Shown here one piece after another: positions 26,961 to 35,117 of a DNA stretch of 64,000 nt. The stretch lies in contig NEUU01000006.1 in assembly GCA_002304345.1 (NCBI GenBank), forward strand, positions 124,001 to 188,000, read 5' to 3'. A model generated the notes under the pieces. That model was not told the origin of the DNA, did not search any database, and worked only from the letters and a program-made list of their open reading frames with translations. The position numbers were made by a program, and so were the translations under genes. The first letter of the stretch is position 1. Every line of letters starts with the position of its first letter. The DNA comes from Verrucomicrobia bacterium Tous-C9LFEB (GTDB lineage: Bacteria; Verrucomicrobiota; Verrucomicrobiia; Methylacidiphilales; UBA1321).

Positions 26961-28058
26961 TTAGTTCCTCGCTCCGGCGACAAAACTTTTTGCCCGTTGC
27001 AGCAGCGCGTTGTCATCCGCCGCTTCATACAGACTGCCGCCAATGAGCAACATTACGTCCTCGCCGTAAAACGCGATGGTCTCGCTCAACCGCTCGATCT
27101 TGATCCCGCCCGCCGGGACGGGGAGCACGGGCGGCAACCCATCGTCCGATTGCCGCAGCAGGGCGGCCAATCGCGCGCAGGTTTCCTTCGAATAGGTAAA
27201 GCGGCCGCCGTAATTCGGATAGATCACCGCATCGGCGCCGAACCAGCGGAACAGTCTTCCGAGCAGCGCCTCGGGCGAGATGCGCAAGGCACCGCCAAAG
27301 CTCGGATGCGCCAGCAGCGGCACGGTGAGTTCATTACGCACAATCTCATGGAGCAGCGGTAAACCGAGCAGCATGGGCGAAATCATGACGCCACCCACGC
27401 CGGCCTTTTGCGCGAACCGCAATTGCTCCAGCACACGCGAGGGAGAGCCAATCAGATTCGGCACGTAGAGACTCTGCCGCCCCGTCGTCTGCGCCGCGCG
27501 CTTCGTCGCATCCACGCACGCGCGCACGCGATCTTCGAACCGGCTGAAGGCGTGATCGGCCAATCCGTGATCGTCCTTGATGAGGTCGATGCCCGCGAGG
27601 GCAAAGGTGTGACAGATCGCCGCGAGTTTGTCCGTGGAGAGACCCATCGGTTTCAACGCGGTCGACGTGAGCGGTCCCGTGGGCACCCCCACCGCCTGGC
27701 GAATTCCCGCAATGCCGAAGCGCGGACCACCGAGCGTCTGCAGGAGGCTCGCCGGAATCCGCACATCCTCCAGCAACACGTCCGGCTGCAGCGAGGTGTT
27801 GCCAAAGAGCACGTTCAACAATTGCGCGGGATCATTGCCCGCCGTTCCTTCGGGATGCGAGATCGTCACGCGAAACTCGCCGGTCGTCAGCGCTTCAATG
27901 GAGCGGACGCTCCCCACGATATGATTCAAAACAAAATCATCGCGCAACACGGAACGCGGCAACTCCACCGCTTGCTCCAGCAAGATGCCCTCCGTCCGAG
28001 CCTCGATATCGGCCGGAGCGGATTTGACGATGTAGACCACCTCGATTCCAGAATTCAT
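26961..28058 (-). CDS. RuBisCO-like protein (RuBisCO large-subunit family, non-CO2-fixing)
   Basis: A 365-residue TIM-barrel protein of the RuBisCO large-chain family. Key motifs: TALKPMGLS (Lys136, equivalent to the RuBisCO proton-abstracting Lys region), GIDLIKDDHGLAD (Lys161 at the carbamylation site with Asp162/Asp163) and LIGGSLYEA near the end. It is shorter than true RuBisCO (about 460-480) and lacks the full loop 6, so CO2 fixation is unlikely. RuBisCO-like proteins act in methionine salvage (enolase, isomerase) or in sugar-acid phosphate catabolism. The class cannot be decided from sequence alone. The ATG at 28058 was preferred over the TTG at 28064. Confidence 0.85.
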   Translation of the reverse strand: MNSGIEVVYIVKSAPADIEARTEGILLEQAVELPRSVLRDDFVLNHIVGSVRSIEALTTGEFRVTISHPEGTAGNDPAQLLNVLFGNTSLQPDVLLEDVRIPASLLQTLGGPRFGIAGIRQAVGVPTGPLTSTALKPMGLSTDKLAAICHTFALAGIDLIKDDHGLADHAFSRFEDRVRACVDATKRAAQTTGRQSLYVPNLIGSPSRVLEQLRFAQKAGVGGVMISPMLLGLPLLHEIVRNELTVPLLAHPSFGGALRISPEALLGRLFRWFGADAVIYPNYGGRFTYSKETCARLAALLRQSDDGLPPVLPVPAGGIKIERLSETIAFYGEDVMLLIGGSLYEAADDNALLQRAKSFVAGARN

Positions 28059-28133
28059 GAACAAGCCTTTCGTAAAGTCTATAGATTTAATGGAGTTATC
28101 CCGCGCCTAGCAAGATCGAAATGAGAGGAGAGA

Positions 28134-28301
28134 TTTTGACGAAATGAACGGAATTTACGAAATGACAAGACAAGGGACCTTAATCAGGGCTCAGGAAACC
28201 CACACGGCCGGCTTCCTCATTCATGATTTCCTGAGTTCTTGATAAAATGCTTTTATGCCTTTCCTTTCCATTTCGTAAATTCCGTTAATTTCGTCAAAAA
28301 A
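28134..28301. repeat. Family-A nested palindromic repeat, complete copy between the RuBisCO-like gene and pheA
   Basis: Outer arm GACGAAATGAACGGAATT (one mismatch to other copies) at the left and the standard complement at the right, with inner TTAATCAGGGCTCAGGAAA and TTTCCTGAGTTCTTGAT. It lies between two minus-strand genes, upstream of the RuBisCO-like gene and 11 bp past the end of the prephenate dehydratase gene. Confidence 0.92.
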
Positions 28302-28312
28302 CCTTTTTGCCT

Positions 28313-29173
28313 TTACGTCCGCTTCAGTTGGATCACCGGGTACGAACCCAGCACCGCGCAACGATGCGTGCACCGCGCCAGACTCTTCAACGCTTTCTGA
28401 AAAGCCGCCTGCGTGGGATTCCCCTCGAATTCGATCATGAACCGATACTCGCTGAACTTCCCCGGAATCGGTCGCGACTGGATTTTCGTCAGGTTCAGGT
28501 TTTGCTTGGCCAACACCTGCAGCACGTGAAACAGAGAGCCCGGCTTGTGCGCGGCTTCAAAAATGAGCATCGTCCGCGTCGGCTTCCCGCTCTTCTTGAG
28601 CTCCTGACCGACCACAAAGAACGTCGTCTGATTCGCCACTTCCGAGCCCACATCATCGCGCACGACCTTCAGCTTGTACAAATCCGCCGCGTGCAATCCC
28701 GCGATCGCCGCCGTGCCGGGTTGCTCGTAAGCAAGCCGCGCCGCCTCGGACGTGCTCACCACGGTTTCCAACGTCACCCCGGCGTAATGTTTCTTCAGCC
28801 ACGCCTTCGCATGCTTGAACGGCGCGAGGTGGGAGTAAATCGTTTTGATCTTCGCCTTCGGATTGCGCGCCAGCAGCGCCAACTGCACCGGCATCGCAAT
28901 CGCCTCGCGAATGGCCAGGGCGTGATTCTGATTCTCCGCCATCAGGATGAGCTGATCGACCGTATTCAAGATCATGCCGGCCGAGGCGTTCTCGATCGGC
29001 ACAATGATCTCGGAGAACTTTTCGGCCACCAGCGCCGCAAAACATTCCTCCTCCGTGCGGCAGGAAATCAGTTCGGCCTTCGGAAAACGGCGGCGTGCCG
29101 CCAAATGGGAAAAGCTGCCCACTTCCCCGAAATACGCAATGGGAAGCACGGGCGCGGAAACCTTCTTCGTCAT
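28313..29173 (-). CDS. pheA: Prephenate dehydratase with ACT domain
   Basis: A 286-residue protein. The N-terminal AYFGEVGSFSHLAA and VPIENASAGM are the dehydratase substrate-site motifs; NQTTFFVV covers the catalytic Thr-Phe motif (usually TRF) about residue 185. The C-terminal ACT domain has HKPGSLFHVL and LTKIQSRPIPG, where phenylalanine feedback binding occurs (the GALV and ESRP-like motifs). It converts prephenate to phenylpyruvate. There is no chorismate mutase domain; that activity must be elsewhere. Confidence 0.94.
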   Translation of the reverse strand: MTKKVSAPVLPIAYFGEVGSFSHLAARRRFPKAELISCRTEEECFAALVAEKFSEIIVPIENASAGMILNTVDQLILMAENQNHALAIREAIAMPVQLALLARNPKAKIKTIYSHLAPFKHAKAWLKKHYAGVTLETVVSTSEAARLAYEQPGTAAIAGLHAADLYKLKVVRDDVGSEVANQTTFFVVGQELKKSGKPTRTMLIFEAAHKPGSLFHVLQVLAKQNLNLTKIQSRPIPGKFSEYRFMIEFEGNPTQAAFQKALKSLARCTHRCAVLGSYPVIQLKRT

Positions 29174-29196
29174 GCCAACGATTAACCAGTGAACGA

Positions 29197-29224
29197 GAAG
29201 AAGTCAAAACTCAAAGGTCAAAGC
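29197..29224. repeat. Low-complexity TCAAAACTCAAAGGTCAAA repeat
   Basis: GAAGTCAAAACTCAAAGGTC is the reverse complement of the string at 39432-39465 (TTTTGACCTTTGACTTTTG...), so it is a third dispersed intergenic repeat. It lies in the gap between pheA and the histidinol phosphatase gene. Confidence 0.6.
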
Positions 29225-29346
29225 TCAAAACGAAGTCGCCGCAAGTTCGCGAAAACTTTCGACTTATTCGTGATCACTTTGCTCTTGTGACTTTCCTTTA
29301 CACACTCTCGACAACCACCCTCGGGGCAGATTAGTCTCGTTCTCCT

Positions 29347-30138
29347 ATGGCCACCGATTACCACATGCACACCCCTCTTTGCGGCCATGCCACCGGGGAA
29401 CCGCGCGAATACGTTCTCGCCGCCCAGGCCGCAGGTCTCACTGAAATTGGTTTTTCCGATCACAACCCGATGCCGACCCAGTTCGACGACTGGCGCATGG
29501 CCCCGGATCAGTTCACGGCGTATTTGAAGTTGATCGCGGACGTTCGGGCCGAGTTCCCGAATTACCCGATCCGGCTCGGACTGGAATGCGATTACCTCGT
29601 CGGTTACGAGGACCACATTCGTCATCTCGCCGCACAAGCGCCATGGGATTACCTCATCGGTTCCGTGCACTACATCACGCCGAGCTGGGACGTGGATAAT
29701 CCCAAGCATCTCAAGAAGTGGACCGAGCAGCCGGTGGACGAAATCTGGACGCTCTATTTCAAGGAATACACCCGCATGGCGGAGTCGGGCCTCTTCGATT
29801 TCGTCGCGCACCCCGACCTCGTGAAGAAATTCGGGCATCGTCCCGAAGGCGATCTGTCGCGGTTCTACACGGAAACGCTCAACGCCATCGCGGAGAATGG
29901 TCTCACCATGGAAGTGAGCACCGCCGGTTTGCGCAAGGACGCGAAGGAAATCTACCCGAGTCGTCAGTTCATCGAAATGGCCTATGCGCGACGCATTCCC
30001 ATCGTGATCAACTCCGACGCCCATTCGCCCGCCGAGGTCGCTTACGAATTCAAGCAGGCCACCGCACTGGTGAAAGAAGTCGGCTACACCAAGGTGATGC
30101 AGTTCAAGGACCGCAAGGCGATCCCGGTGGATTTGTAG
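29347..30138 (+). CDS. hisK: Histidinol-phosphatase, PHP family
   Basis: A 263-residue PHP-domain phosphatase: DYHMHTPLCGHA (first metal-site His pair), GFSDHNPMP, GLECDYL, the SVHYI segment and NSDAHSP near the end, together supplying the trinuclear metal site. It dephosphorylates L-histidinol phosphate in histidine biosynthesis; this is the Bacillus/Lactococcus-type enzyme rather than the HisB/HAD type. It stands apart from other his genes. The gene symbol follows the Lactococcus convention (hisJ in Bacillus nomenclature). Confidence 0.9.
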   Translation: MATDYHMHTPLCGHATGEPREYVLAAQAAGLTEIGFSDHNPMPTQFDDWRMAPDQFTAYLKLIADVRAEFPNYPIRLGLECDYLVGYEDHIRHLAAQAPWDYLIGSVHYITPSWDVDNPKHLKKWTEQPVDEIWTLYFKEYTRMAESGLFDFVAHPDLVKKFGHRPEGDLSRFYTETLNAIAENGLTMEVSTAGLRKDAKEIYPSRQFIEMAYARRIPIVINSDAHSPAEVAYEFKQATALVKEVGYTKVMQFKDRKAIPVDL

Positions 30139-30140
30139 CC

Positions 30141-30322
30141 AAGTCGAAAGACAACACACACCCCGGCGCTACGCGGTGCTACCGCACGTTCCCTTTCCCT
30201 CTTGATAGAGGGGATTTCGGCAACTGGGAGTCTCGATAGCATGAATCCCCTCTATCAAGAGGGGTGGCGCGTGAGCGCCGGGGTGTGTCAATCTTCACGA
30301 CAGCTGTCGCTATCGCAGATCC
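30141..30322. repeat. Family-B repeat, full palindromic copy
   Basis: Outer arms ACACACCCCGGCGC (30156-30169) and its complement (30275-30288). Inner arms CCTCTTGATAGAGGGGATT and AATCCCCTCTATCAAGAGG. Core GGCAACTGGGAGTCTCGATAG. The right flank GTCAATCTTCACGACAG matches the end of the 55111 copy. The region between the histidinol phosphatase and the membrane glycosyltransferase contains only this. Confidence 0.88.
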
Positions 30323-30378
30323 CACGTTGCTCCCGATGATTTGCGACTAACGAAATCGAAAAGGATTTAGAATTTCCG

Positions 30379-31884
30379 CTAATAAGGTCGGAACTCTTTC
30401 GCGTTCTTCGGTTGCTGGTAGCGAATATCCACCAGCGTCAGCCCCGGCTGCAACGCCTTCGGTTGATGCGACGGCAGGAAAAGTTCCACCCGCCCCTCGC
30501 GGAAAAGTTGCCGGTAAAATTCCCGGCGCCGCTGGAAATCGGCCTGCGCGAATTGCGCGACCGAGTCATCGAGAAACCGGTGATTCACATCGAACGAAAC
30601 CAGCACGTGCGTCACGCCTTGACGCCGCAAGCCGTCCAGCGAACCCAAGTCCGCCACGAACCAACTCGACAGCGAGCGTCCCGTCCGCGGCTCCACGTCC
30701 ACCCGCGCCCACTCATCCTGCGCGAGCACCAGAGTCCCGCGATAGTGTTGCGCCAAATGTTCCCGCACCACCGCGCGGCTATCGAAACGAAACCCCCACG
30801 CCCGATGGGCCGCTTCGGGTTCCGCGCGCCACACCAGCCACGCCGCCACGATCACCGCCCCGGCTTGCGGCAGCCACGTCAGCCACCGACGGGAACCACT
30901 CCGCGGCCACGCCAACGCGGCACCGGTCACCACCACGAAAGACATCAAATAGGAAATCGGCAATTCGTAACGGTCCGAGTACTTCGCCGTCCACGACAGC
31001 GCGATCAGCAGGATCGCCGACGAACTCAAAATCCACAAACTGCCCGGCGGCCGCCGTTCGCGACCCGCCAGCACAAATCCCAGACAACCCAGCGCCAGCA
31101 ACAGCCACGGAATCGATTGACCCAGTTCGCGCCAGTACAGCGCATGCGGCACGGCATGGCCCGAGCCATAATCGCCCGCCAGCAACAACATCACCTCCAG
31201 CGTCCCCGCCTCGCGCGCGACATTCCAATTCTGCAACACGGGCCCATAAATCCCCACCGTGAGTACGACAAACACCCCCACCACCCACGCCAGCGCGGTG
31301 CGACGTTCGCGCCAACTCCACACCACCGCCTGTCCACCCAGGAGCACCACCCAAAACCAACCGACGTACTTGCTCCCGGCCAGCACCGCCAGCGCCACGC
31401 CGAGCAGCACCGCACGACGGCGGCTCGGTTCCGCGCCGAAAAACGCCAGCGCCCAGAACGACGCCGACAGTCCGAGCAGCAGCAGCGTATCCTCTTTGAA
31501 ATAATGCCCGATCTCGTACAGATCCGGTTGCACCAGCAGCACCGCCCCCAGCGCCACACCCGTGATCGTTCCCGCCCACACGACCGCCAGATCGACCAGC
31601 AGCGCGTTCGCCAGCGCGAGATAAAGAGCCGACAACGTGCGCCCCACCTGCACGACCGCTTGCGGATCGGCGTTGCGTCCGGTCAATCGCGCCACGCCAT
31701 CGGCGAGAGTCAGCATCAGCGGCGGATGATTAAAATTGCGAATCGCGTCGGTCACCTGCGAGACCTTCGAGGACTCGTCATTGTGGTAGAGCCACGAAAA
31801 ATGATTGTCGCGCGTGTAGAGTTGTAGCGACAACGCCAGCACCACCGCGAACAGCAGCACCCTCGGCAGACGACCTCCGTTCAC
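30379..31884 (-). CDS. Polytopic membrane glycosyltransferase (GT39-like, dolichyl-phosphate-mannose type)
   Basis: A 501-residue membrane protein with about ten helices. The first extracytoplasmic loop contains LYHNDESSKVSQV, where an acidic residue is expected in GT-C transferases, followed by FNHPPLMLTLADG, which matches the HPP motif of GT39-type enzymes. The C-terminal third is soluble and extracytoplasmic. I set the start at GTG 31884, because it overlaps the upstream flavoprotein stop by 4 bp (GTGA); the frame extends to 31923. It lacks close resemblance to the two island paralogues at 9724 and 14371. Confidence 0.8.
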   Translation of the reverse strand: MNGGRLPRVLLFAVVLALSLQLYTRDNHFSWLYHNDESSKVSQVTDAIRNFNHPPLMLTLADGVARLTGRNADPQAVVQVGRTLSALYLALANALLVDLAVVWAGTITGVALGAVLLVQPDLYEIGHYFKEDTLLLLGLSASFWALAFFGAEPSRRRAVLLGVALAVLAGSKYVGWFWVVLLGGQAVVWSWRERRTALAWVVGVFVVLTVGIYGPVLQNWNVAREAGTLEVMLLLAGDYGSGHAVPHALYWRELGQSIPWLLLALGCLGFVLAGRERRPPGSLWILSSSAILLIALSWTAKYSDRYELPISYLMSFVVVTGAALAWPRSGSRRWLTWLPQAGAVIVAAWLVWRAEPEAAHRAWGFRFDSRAVVREHLAQHYRGTLVLAQDEWARVDVEPRTGRSLSSWFVADLGSLDGLRRQGVTHVLVSFDVNHRFLDDSVAQFAQADFQRRREFYRQLFREGRVELFLPSHQPKALQPGLTLVDIRYQQPKNAKEFRPY

Positions 31885-33065
31885 GCGCTGCCTCCCGCCG
31901 CTGCGCCGGACGCCCATGCCCATTGAAAATTAAATCCACCGAGATGGCCCGTCACATCCACCACCTCGCCGACGAAAAAAAGTCCCGGCACGCGCTTCGC
32001 CTCCATCGTCTTCGACGACAGCTCCCCCGTGTCCACCCCGCCGAGCGTCACCTCCGCCTTGGAGTAACCCTCCGTGCCTGCCGGATAAATCTCCCAGCGA
32101 TGCAACGTCTGCGCGATCTCGCGGAGGCGCTTGATCGCAAATTGATTGATCGGCTTCGACGGACAATCCCGCGCGCACCACGCCTGCACGAAACGTTTCG
32201 GCAACCGCAGGCTCAGCACATTCACCAACTCCGTGCGCTCCGGTTGCTTCGACACCAGCCACTCCTCGAGTTTTTCGTCCGGCGATAAATCAATCGTCAA
32301 CGGCTGGCCCTCTTTCCAGTACGACGAAATTTGCAGAATAGCGGGACCGCTCAGTCCGCGATGGGTGAACAGGATATTCTCGCGAAAACGACGTCCCGCA
32401 CACGACACCACCACATCCATCGAAATACCGCTCAGGTCACCATACGCCTTCACATCGCGCGGCGAAAAAGTCAGCGGCACGAGACCCGGCCGCACCTCCG
32501 TCACATTCAGGCCGAAGCTCTTCGCGATCCGGTAGCCGATGTCATTCGCCCCGAGCTTCGGAAACGAAAGCCCACCCGTCGCCACCACGACCGACTCGCA
32601 CGACATCGGTCCTTTGTCCGTCTGCACGATCAACCGCGCCGATCCCTCGCCCGCCGGAGCGGCTTCCACGCCGGTCACTTTGGTATTCACCAAAATCTCC
32701 ACCCCGGCGTCCGCGCAATCCTGCAGGAGCAGACCCGTGATCTGCCGCGAGCTTTCATCGCAAAACAGCTGGCCGAGTTTCTTCTCGTGATAGGAAATCC
32801 CGTGTTGCTCGACCCAGTCTATGAACTGCTGCGGCTTGAACCGCGCCAAGGCCGACTTGCAGAAATCGGGGTTACCGGAAAGGTAGTTATCCGGCGTCGC
32901 CAGATAGTTCGTGAAATTGCAGCGTCCGCCGCCCGAGATCAGGATTTTGTTCCCCACGCGGCCATTATGTTCCAGCACCAGCACGCGCCGCCCCCGGCGC
33001 GCCGCCGTCACGGCTGTCATCAGCCCCGCCGCGCCCGCGCCTATAATAATCACCTCGGAATTCAC
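31881..33065 (-). CDS. NAD(P)/FAD-dependent flavoprotein, HI0933/YhiN-like
   Basis: A 394-residue flavoprotein with an N-terminal dinucleotide-binding GAGAAGLMTAV, the family motif NKILISGGGRCNFTN at 42-56, and a C-terminal FVGEVVDVTGHLGGFNFQWA. Homologues (HI0933, YhiN, BaiN-like) bind FAD; the physiological substrate is mostly unknown. It starts with GTG and is cotranscribed with the membrane glycosyltransferase through a 4-bp overlap. A long gap with no strong gene separates it from the divergent heptose kinase. Confidence 0.9.
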   Translation of the reverse strand: MNSEVIIIGAGAAGLMTAVTAARRGRRVLVLEHNGRVGNKILISGGGRCNFTNYLATPDNYLSGNPDFCKSALARFKPQQFIDWVEQHGISYHEKKLGQLFCDESSRQITGLLLQDCADAGVEILVNTKVTGVEAAPAGEGSARLIVQTDKGPMSCESVVVATGGLSFPKLGANDIGYRIAKSFGLNVTEVRPGLVPLTFSPRDVKAYGDLSGISMDVVVSCAGRRFRENILFTHRGLSGPAILQISSYWKEGQPLTIDLSPDEKLEEWLVSKQPERTELVNVLSLRLPKRFVQAWCARDCPSKPINQFAIKRLREIAQTLHRWEIYPAGTEGYSKAEVTLGGVDTGELSSKTMEAKRVPGLFFVGEVVDVTGHLGGFNFQWAWASGAAAGGSA

Positions 33066-33217
33066 AGGAAGTCATTGATACGGAAAGACGAGCCAAATGA
33101 AAAGGGGAACGTCACCCGGGGCCTCCATCTCCTTTCCTGCGGTCTCCAATGCGAGCATTACGCCGCAAACGACGCCCAAGAGATTGACATCTTTTCGCGC
33201 ATTGCGTTGAATGTTCC

Positions 33218-34204
33218 ATGCCTTTGTCCTCGAATCGGTTGAATGAATTGACCAGCGCCTTTGCCGCGCAAAAGATCCTCGTCATTGGCGACCTGATGCT
33301 CGACGAGTTCATCTGGGGCAAAGTCTCCCGGATCTCCCCCGAAGCTCCCGTACCGGTCGTCGATGTCCAGCGCTCCGAATTTTATCCCGGCGGCGCCGCC
33401 AACGTCGTCCGCAATCTCTGCTCCTTCACCCGTCACTCCAGCATGGCAGGCGTGATCGGACAGGACAGCGCGGGAGAGAAAATCCTCGACCTCCTCAAAC
33501 AGGACGGAGCCGCCGTCAGCGCCGTGCTGCAAAGCGCCTCCCGCCCCACCACGCTCAAGACCCGCATCATCGCCCGCCAGCAACAGGTCGTCCGCGTCGA
33601 CCGCGAGACCAAGGAAAAGCTCGCCGACGCCGATCACCAATGGCTCATCGACAAGATTGCCGCCCTCGTCGGCCAGCACGACGCGATCATCATCGAGGAC
33701 TACGCCAAGGGACTCGTCGACCAACGACTCGTCACCCGCGTGATTGAGGAAGCCCGCAAGCAAAAGAAGATCATCGCCATCGACCCGAACCCCCACAACG
33801 CGCTCGACTTCACCGGCGCCTCCGCCATCAAGCCGAACCGCAGCGAAGCGTTCCAGATGGCGGGACTCGAATTCAGCGAAACGCGCGACGATCTGATGCG
33901 CGCCGCCGAAATCCTGCAAAACAAGTGGGACCCGCAATACCTCTTCATCACCCTGAGCGAAGAAGGCGTCCTCCTCCTCGAAAAAGGAGCCCAGCCCTAC
34001 CACACGCCGACCCGCGCGCAGCAGGTCTACGACGTTTCCGGCGCGGGCGACACCTCCATCGCCGTCTTCACCCTCGCCCTCGCGGCGGGAGCCACCGGCC
34101 CCGAGGCGACCGACCTCGCCAACCACGCCGCCGGTGTGGTCGTCGGCAAACTCGGCACCGCCACGCTGACCTTGGATGAACTCCGCGCCAGCTTTGGCAG
34201 CTAA
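33218..34204 (+). CDS. rfaE1: D-glycero-beta-D-manno-heptose 7-phosphate kinase
   Basis: A 328-residue PfkB-family kinase: LVIGDLMLDEFIWG, the GGAANVVRNL substrate loop, PNRSEAF, and the catalytic DVSGAGDTSIAVF, in which the Asp of GAGD is the base. This matches the N-terminal kinase half of bifunctional HldE; the cytidylyl/adenylyltransferase half is absent, so the next step must be a separate gene. It phosphorylates heptose 7-phosphate for LPS inner-core heptose. First gene of the LPS locus. Confidence 0.92.
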   Translation: MPLSSNRLNELTSAFAAQKILVIGDLMLDEFIWGKVSRISPEAPVPVVDVQRSEFYPGGAANVVRNLCSFTRHSSMAGVIGQDSAGEKILDLLKQDGAAVSAVLQSASRPTTLKTRIIARQQQVVRVDRETKEKLADADHQWLIDKIAALVGQHDAIIIEDYAKGLVDQRLVTRVIEEARKQKKIIAIDPNPHNALDFTGASAIKPNRSEAFQMAGLEFSETRDDLMRAAEILQNKWDPQYLFITLSEEGVLLLEKGAQPYHTPTRAQQVYDVSGAGDTSIAVFTLALAAGATGPEATDLANHAAGVVVGKLGTATLTLDELRASFGS

Positions 34205-34214
34205 AACAACAAAA

Positions 34215-34397
34215 TTTTAGACGAAATTAACGGAATTTACGAAATGGAAGAAAACGGCAAAATGGATTTAATCAGGAACTCAGGAGATCAAGAAAATCGG
34301 GCGAAGGTTCCGAAAGAGATTCCTGCTTTCCTGAGTTCCTGATTAAAAAATGCCTTTCTCCCCCATTTCGTAAATTCCGTTAATTTCGTCTAAAAAA
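34215..34397. repeat. Family-A nested palindromic repeat, complete copy between rfaE1 and gmhB
   Basis: Outer arms GACGAAATTAACGGAATT and complement; inner arms TTTAATCAGGAACTCAGGA and TCCTGAGTTCCTGATTAAA; unique core with GCGAAGGTTCCGAAAG. The element ends 15 bp before the gmhB start. Confidence 0.93.
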
Positions 34398-34411
34398 TCC
34401 CCTTTCCTTTT

Positions 34412-34957
34412 ATGAGTAAACCAGCCGTTTTTTTTGATCGGGACGATACCCTGATGCGCAATGTGCCGTATCTCGGCGATCCGTCCAAAGTGCAAATCTT
34501 CCCCGGCACCGCCGATGCCCTCGACAAGCTCACCCACGCCGGGTTCGCCCTCGTGATTGTCAGCAACCAGTCCGGCGTGGGCCGTGGCTTGATCACCATC
34601 CAGCAAGTCGCCCTCGTCACGGAAGAAATGCAGCGCCAGCTCGGCGACTCCTACTTCACCGGCATCTACAACTGCTACGCCGCACCGGGCCAGCCGGGCG
34701 ACGACAACCGCAAGCCGAGCCCCGTGCTCCTGCAGCAAGCCTCCGTCGCGCACGATCTCGACCTCGCGAAATCCTACATGGTCGGCGACCGCCTCTCCGA
34801 CGTCCTCTGCGGCAAAAACGCCGGTTGCAAATCCGTTCTCGTCCTCACCGGCCCCAGTTCCCCTGAACGCGAAGTGGCCCGCAACGAAGCCCACTTCGTC
34901 GCCTCCGACCTGATCGAAGCCGCCGAATGGATCGTGGTCGACTCGAAGCGAAAATAA
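34412..34957 (+). CDS. gmhB: D,D-heptose 1,7-bisphosphate 7-phosphatase-like HAD enzyme
   Basis: A 181-residue HAD-IIIA phosphatase: VFFDRDDTLMRN (Asp9 nucleophile, Asp11 acid/base), VIVSNQSGVGRG (motif II), RKPSP (motif III Lys) and YMVGDRLSDVL (motif IV). The family zinc loop normally has Cys/His ligands between motifs II and III; here that stretch reads YNCYAAPGQPGDDN and lacks most of them, so the zinc site is reduced. The position between the heptose kinase and kdsB strongly supports heptose bisphosphate as substrate. Confidence 0.88.
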   Translation: MSKPAVFFDRDDTLMRNVPYLGDPSKVQIFPGTADALDKLTHAGFALVIVSNQSGVGRGLITIQQVALVTEEMQRQLGDSYFTGIYNCYAAPGQPGDDNRKPSPVLLQQASVAHDLDLAKSYMVGDRLSDVLCGKNAGCKSVLVLTGPSSPEREVARNEAHFVASDLIEAAEWIVVDSKRK

Positions 34958-34963
34958 GACAAA

Positions 34964-35101
34964 AAAATTTGACGAAATTAACGGAATTTACGAAATGGAA
35001 AGAAAGGCCAAAAAGATTCGATCATGAATCAGGAAACGCCCCCCTGCGGTTCCGATTAAAATAGTTTCAATTTCGTAAATTCCGTTAATTTCGTCAAAAA
35101 A
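34964..35101. repeat. Family-A palindromic repeat, shortened copy between gmhB and kdsB
   Basis: Outer arms are intact (GACGAAATTAACGGAATT and complement), but the inner arms are shorter (GAATCAGGAAAC, then GGTTCCGATTAAAAT), giving about 137 bp. The right arm ends 16 bp before the kdsB ATG. Confidence 0.88.
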
Positions 35102-35117
35102 TCCCCTTTCCTTCCCC

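Noticed and set aside
34215-35101. Closely spaced family-A repeats as a CRISPR array
   Set aside because: The repeats are palindromic, widely spaced, separated by whole genes and have no uniform spacers; no cas gene is present.
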